Shown here: positions 5,711 through 7,159 of the stretch, one piece after another
How positions within the stretch are numbered: position 1 is the first letter of the stretch
Layout: every line of letters begins with the position of its first letter
Assembly: GCA_947254205.1 (NCBI GenBank)
Contig: CAMYCE010000108.1
Coordinates: forward strand, 1-7,159
Origin: an uncultured Prevotellaceae bacterium
Lineage (GTDB): Bacteria; Bacteroidota; Bacteroidia; Bacteroidales; Muribaculaceae
DNA: 7,159 nucleotides
Direction: 5' to 3'
Notes under the pieces: generated by a model
What the model was told of the DNA's origin: nothing
Database searches by the model: none
Seen by the model: the letters and a program-made list of their open reading frames with translations, nothing else
Made by a program: the position numbers and the translations under genes

Positions 5711-7087
5711 ATGATGAAGGCAATTTGTTTTTATTTCCAAATACACCAGCCTTTTCGATTGAAGAACTATCGATTCTTTGACATAGGCAACGACCACTAC
5801 TATTATGATGATTTTGCCAACGACGACATTGTGACGCGCATTGCCGAGCGTTGCTACTTGCCGGCAAGCAAAATGTTGCTCAACCTGATTGAGGATAGCA
5901 ACAAGCAATTCAAGATAGCATTCTCGATTAGTGGCACTGCTCTCGAGCAATTTGAGCAACATGTTCCCGAATTTATCGACTTGTTGAAAAAATTGGCTAA
6001 GACGGGCTGTGTGGAATTTTTGAGCGAAACCTATGCCCACTCGCTCTCGTCGCTTGTTGATGTCGAAGAGTTTCAACAGCAAATTGCCGACCACGACAAG
6101 AAGATATTTGAACTCTTTGGGCAACACCCCAAGGTGTTTCGCAACTCCGAGCTCATCTACAACGATGAAATAGCCTCGATGGTTCAATCGCTGGGCTTTA
6201 AAGGGGCAATAACCGATGGCGCTAAGCACATTTTGGGTTGGAAATCGCCCAACTATCTCTACTCCTCGGCTTCGGCTCCCAGGCTCAAACTGCTACTCAA
6301 AAACTCGAAGTTGAGCGATGACATCACATTTAGGTTTAGCAATCGAGATTGGAATTCCTATCCTCTCACTGCCGATAAATATATCGACTGGATTGCCAAT
6401 TTGCCCAAAGAAGAGCAAATTGTGAACCTGTTTATGAACTTTGAAACCTTGGGCGAATTGCAACCTCAAGAGAGCGGTATTTTTGATTTCATGCAGGCTC
6501 TGCCTCGCTTTGCAGGGGAGCGTGAAATCAAGTTTGTAACCCCCAGCGAGGCAATTGCCGGTTTTAAGGCTGTTGATGCCTTGCTGGTGCCCGACACCAT
6601 CTCATGGGCCGATGAGGCGCGCGACACCAGTGCTTGGTTGGGCAATATATTGCAACAAGAGGCAGTGAAGAAGCTCTACTCGCTGAGCGAGCGCGTGCGC
6701 TTGTGTGAGGACCGCCGCATCAAGCAAGATTGGTATTACTTGCAGGCAAGCGACCATTTCTTCTACATGAGCACCAAGCACAGCGAAGATGGCACGATAC
6801 ACTCGCTTTATAGCCCCTACGACTCGCCCTACACAGCTTTCACCAACTACATGAATGTGCTGAGCGATTTCTTGATTAGAGTGGAGGCTCAATTCCCCCA
6901 ATCGGTCGATAATGAGGAGTTAAACTCACTGTTGCTCACCATTAGAAATCAAGAAAAAGAAATTGCCGACTTGCATCGCGAAGTGGAGATGATGCGCAAC
7001 AACATTGTGCAGGCCATGCCTGCCGACCTTGCAACGCCACCCCCTTCCACCCCCAAAACCAGTGCCCGGCGCAAGCGCAAAGCATAG
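5711..7087 (+). CDS. GH57 alpha-amylase-like protein with altered catalytic Asp
   Basis: A 458-residue protein of glycoside hydrolase family 57. Family regions appear in order: FQIHQP (9-14), region 1; GCVEFLSETYAHSL (99-112), region 2; FRNSELIYND (143-152), region 3, with E147 as expected nucleophile; FMNFETLGE (241-249), region 4; and DTSAWLGN (305-312), region 5. In region 4 active members read D-x-E-x-[FL]-G with Asp as the acid/base; here that residue is N243 (codon AAC, 6437-6439). Catalytically incomplete GH57 alpha-amylase-like proteins are known, so this may be a glucan-binding or poorly active member. After about residue 395 comes a heptad-like, charged helix (402-432, probable coiled coil), then a Pro/Thr-rich, strongly basic tail ending ARRKRKA. 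No signal peptide, so cytoplasmic. ATGs at 5711 and 5714 are adjacent; either may be used. The 56-bp gap upstream is AT-rich with no clear TAnnTTTG box, so co-transcription with the two genes before it is likely. Confidence 0.9.
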   Translation: MMKAICFYFQIHQPFRLKNYRFFDIGNDHYYYDDFANDDIVTRIAERCYLPASKMLLNLIEDSNKQFKIAFSISGTALEQFEQHVPEFIDLLKKLAKTGCVEFLSETYAHSLSSLVDVEEFQQQIADHDKKIFELFGQHPKVFRNSELIYNDEIASMVQSLGFKGAITDGAKHILGWKSPNYLYSSASAPRLKLLLKNSKLSDDITFRFSNRDWNSYPLTADKYIDWIANLPKEEQIVNLFMNFETLGELQPQESGIFDFMQALPRFAGEREIKFVTPSEAIAGFKAVDALLVPDTISWADEARDTSAWLGNILQQEAVKKLYSLSERVRLCEDRRIKQDWYYLQASDHFFYMSTKHSEDGTIHSLYSPYDSPYTAFTNYMNVLSDFLIRVEAQFPQSVDNEELNSLLLTIRNQEKEIADLHREVEMMRNNIVQAMPADLATPPPSTPKTSARRKRKA

Positions 7088-7126
7088 TGTGCAGGGAGAA
7101 TAATCCCAAATCGGTCATTAGGCCAC

Positions 7127-7159
7127 ATGAAGATAATATTTTGGGCTTTTCTTCATCTT
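7127..7159 (+). CDS. Start of a probable exported protein, cut by the window end
   Basis: An ATG 39 bases after the GH57 stop opens a frame reading MKIIFWAFLHL up to the last base of the window. A Lys followed by an unbroken hydrophobic run is what the start of a signal peptide or membrane anchor looks like. Only eleven codons are visible, so family and function are unknown. Its closeness and same strand suggest it could be the next gene of the transcript. The same bases also form 7-bp inverted arms, ATGAAGA and TCTTCAT (7127-7133, 7150-7156), so a weak hairpin is an alternative reading. Confidence 0.45.
   Translation, partial: MKIIFWAFLHL

Noticed and set aside
5663..6229. Minus-strand open frame opposite the start of the GH57 gene
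   Set aside because: It overlaps conserved GH57 regions 1 to 3 in antisense and has no independent support.
7105..7145. Inverted repeat CCCAAA / TTTGGG after the GH57 gene as terminator
   Set aside because: Arms of six bases with a loop of about 29 and an overlapping likely start codon make it unconvincing.
1..7159. CRISPR array, tRNA, rRNA, insertion sequence ends or riboswitch
   Set aside because: No regularly spaced repeats, cloverleaf-like sequence, transposase coding or recognisable riboswitch core was seen on either strand when reading the non-coding stretches.

Overview
The window looks like chromosomal DNA from a Bacteroidales bacterium (Bacteroides, Prevotella or Muribaculaceae type). 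The reasons are the gene order glycogen debranching enzyme, glycogen-synthase-like glycosyltransferase, GH57 protein, which I know from Bacteroides, the A-rich start regions without Shine-Dalgarno sequences, and TAnnTTTG (Bacteroidetes -7 type) boxes upstream of genes. The genus cannot be fixed from the sequence alone.

Layout from left to right. Bases 1 to about 549 hold, on the minus strand, a decayed and truncated gene whose pieces resemble a protein carried by Bacteroidales mobile elements; it is broken by an in-frame TAA and a one-base frameshift. Bases 596-1171 (minus) encode a six-helix DUF308/HdeD-like membrane protein. A 103-bp divergent intergenic region follows, with a -7 box for each direction and two inverted repeats. 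Bases 1275-2171 (plus) encode a YegS/diacylglycerol-kinase-family lipid kinase. A 247-bp non-coding stretch with a candidate promoter and a 10-bp direct repeat leads into three plus-strand genes at 2419-4365, 4401-5654 and 5711-7087. The first codons of a probable exported protein start at 7127 and run off the window.

The three-gene cluster is the functional core. Gaps of 35 and 56 bp suggest one transcript. The glycosyltransferase probably extends alpha-1,4-glucan, the debranching enzyme trims alpha-1,6 branch points, and the GH57 protein belongs to the alpha-glucan-acting GH57 group. In the GH57 protein, however, the conserved Asp expected to be the catalytic acid/base reads Asn (residue 243), while the expected nucleophile Glu147 is kept. 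It may therefore be a catalytically impaired alpha-amylase-like protein that binds or organises glucan; this is the most interesting protein-level observation here.

I did not find an obviously new multi-gene system. The signals most worth checking are the GH57 Asp-to-Asn change, the 11-bp-arm inverted repeat over the lipid kinase promoter and start codon, the direct repeat at the glycogen cluster promoter, and the decayed mobile-element gene at the left edge.
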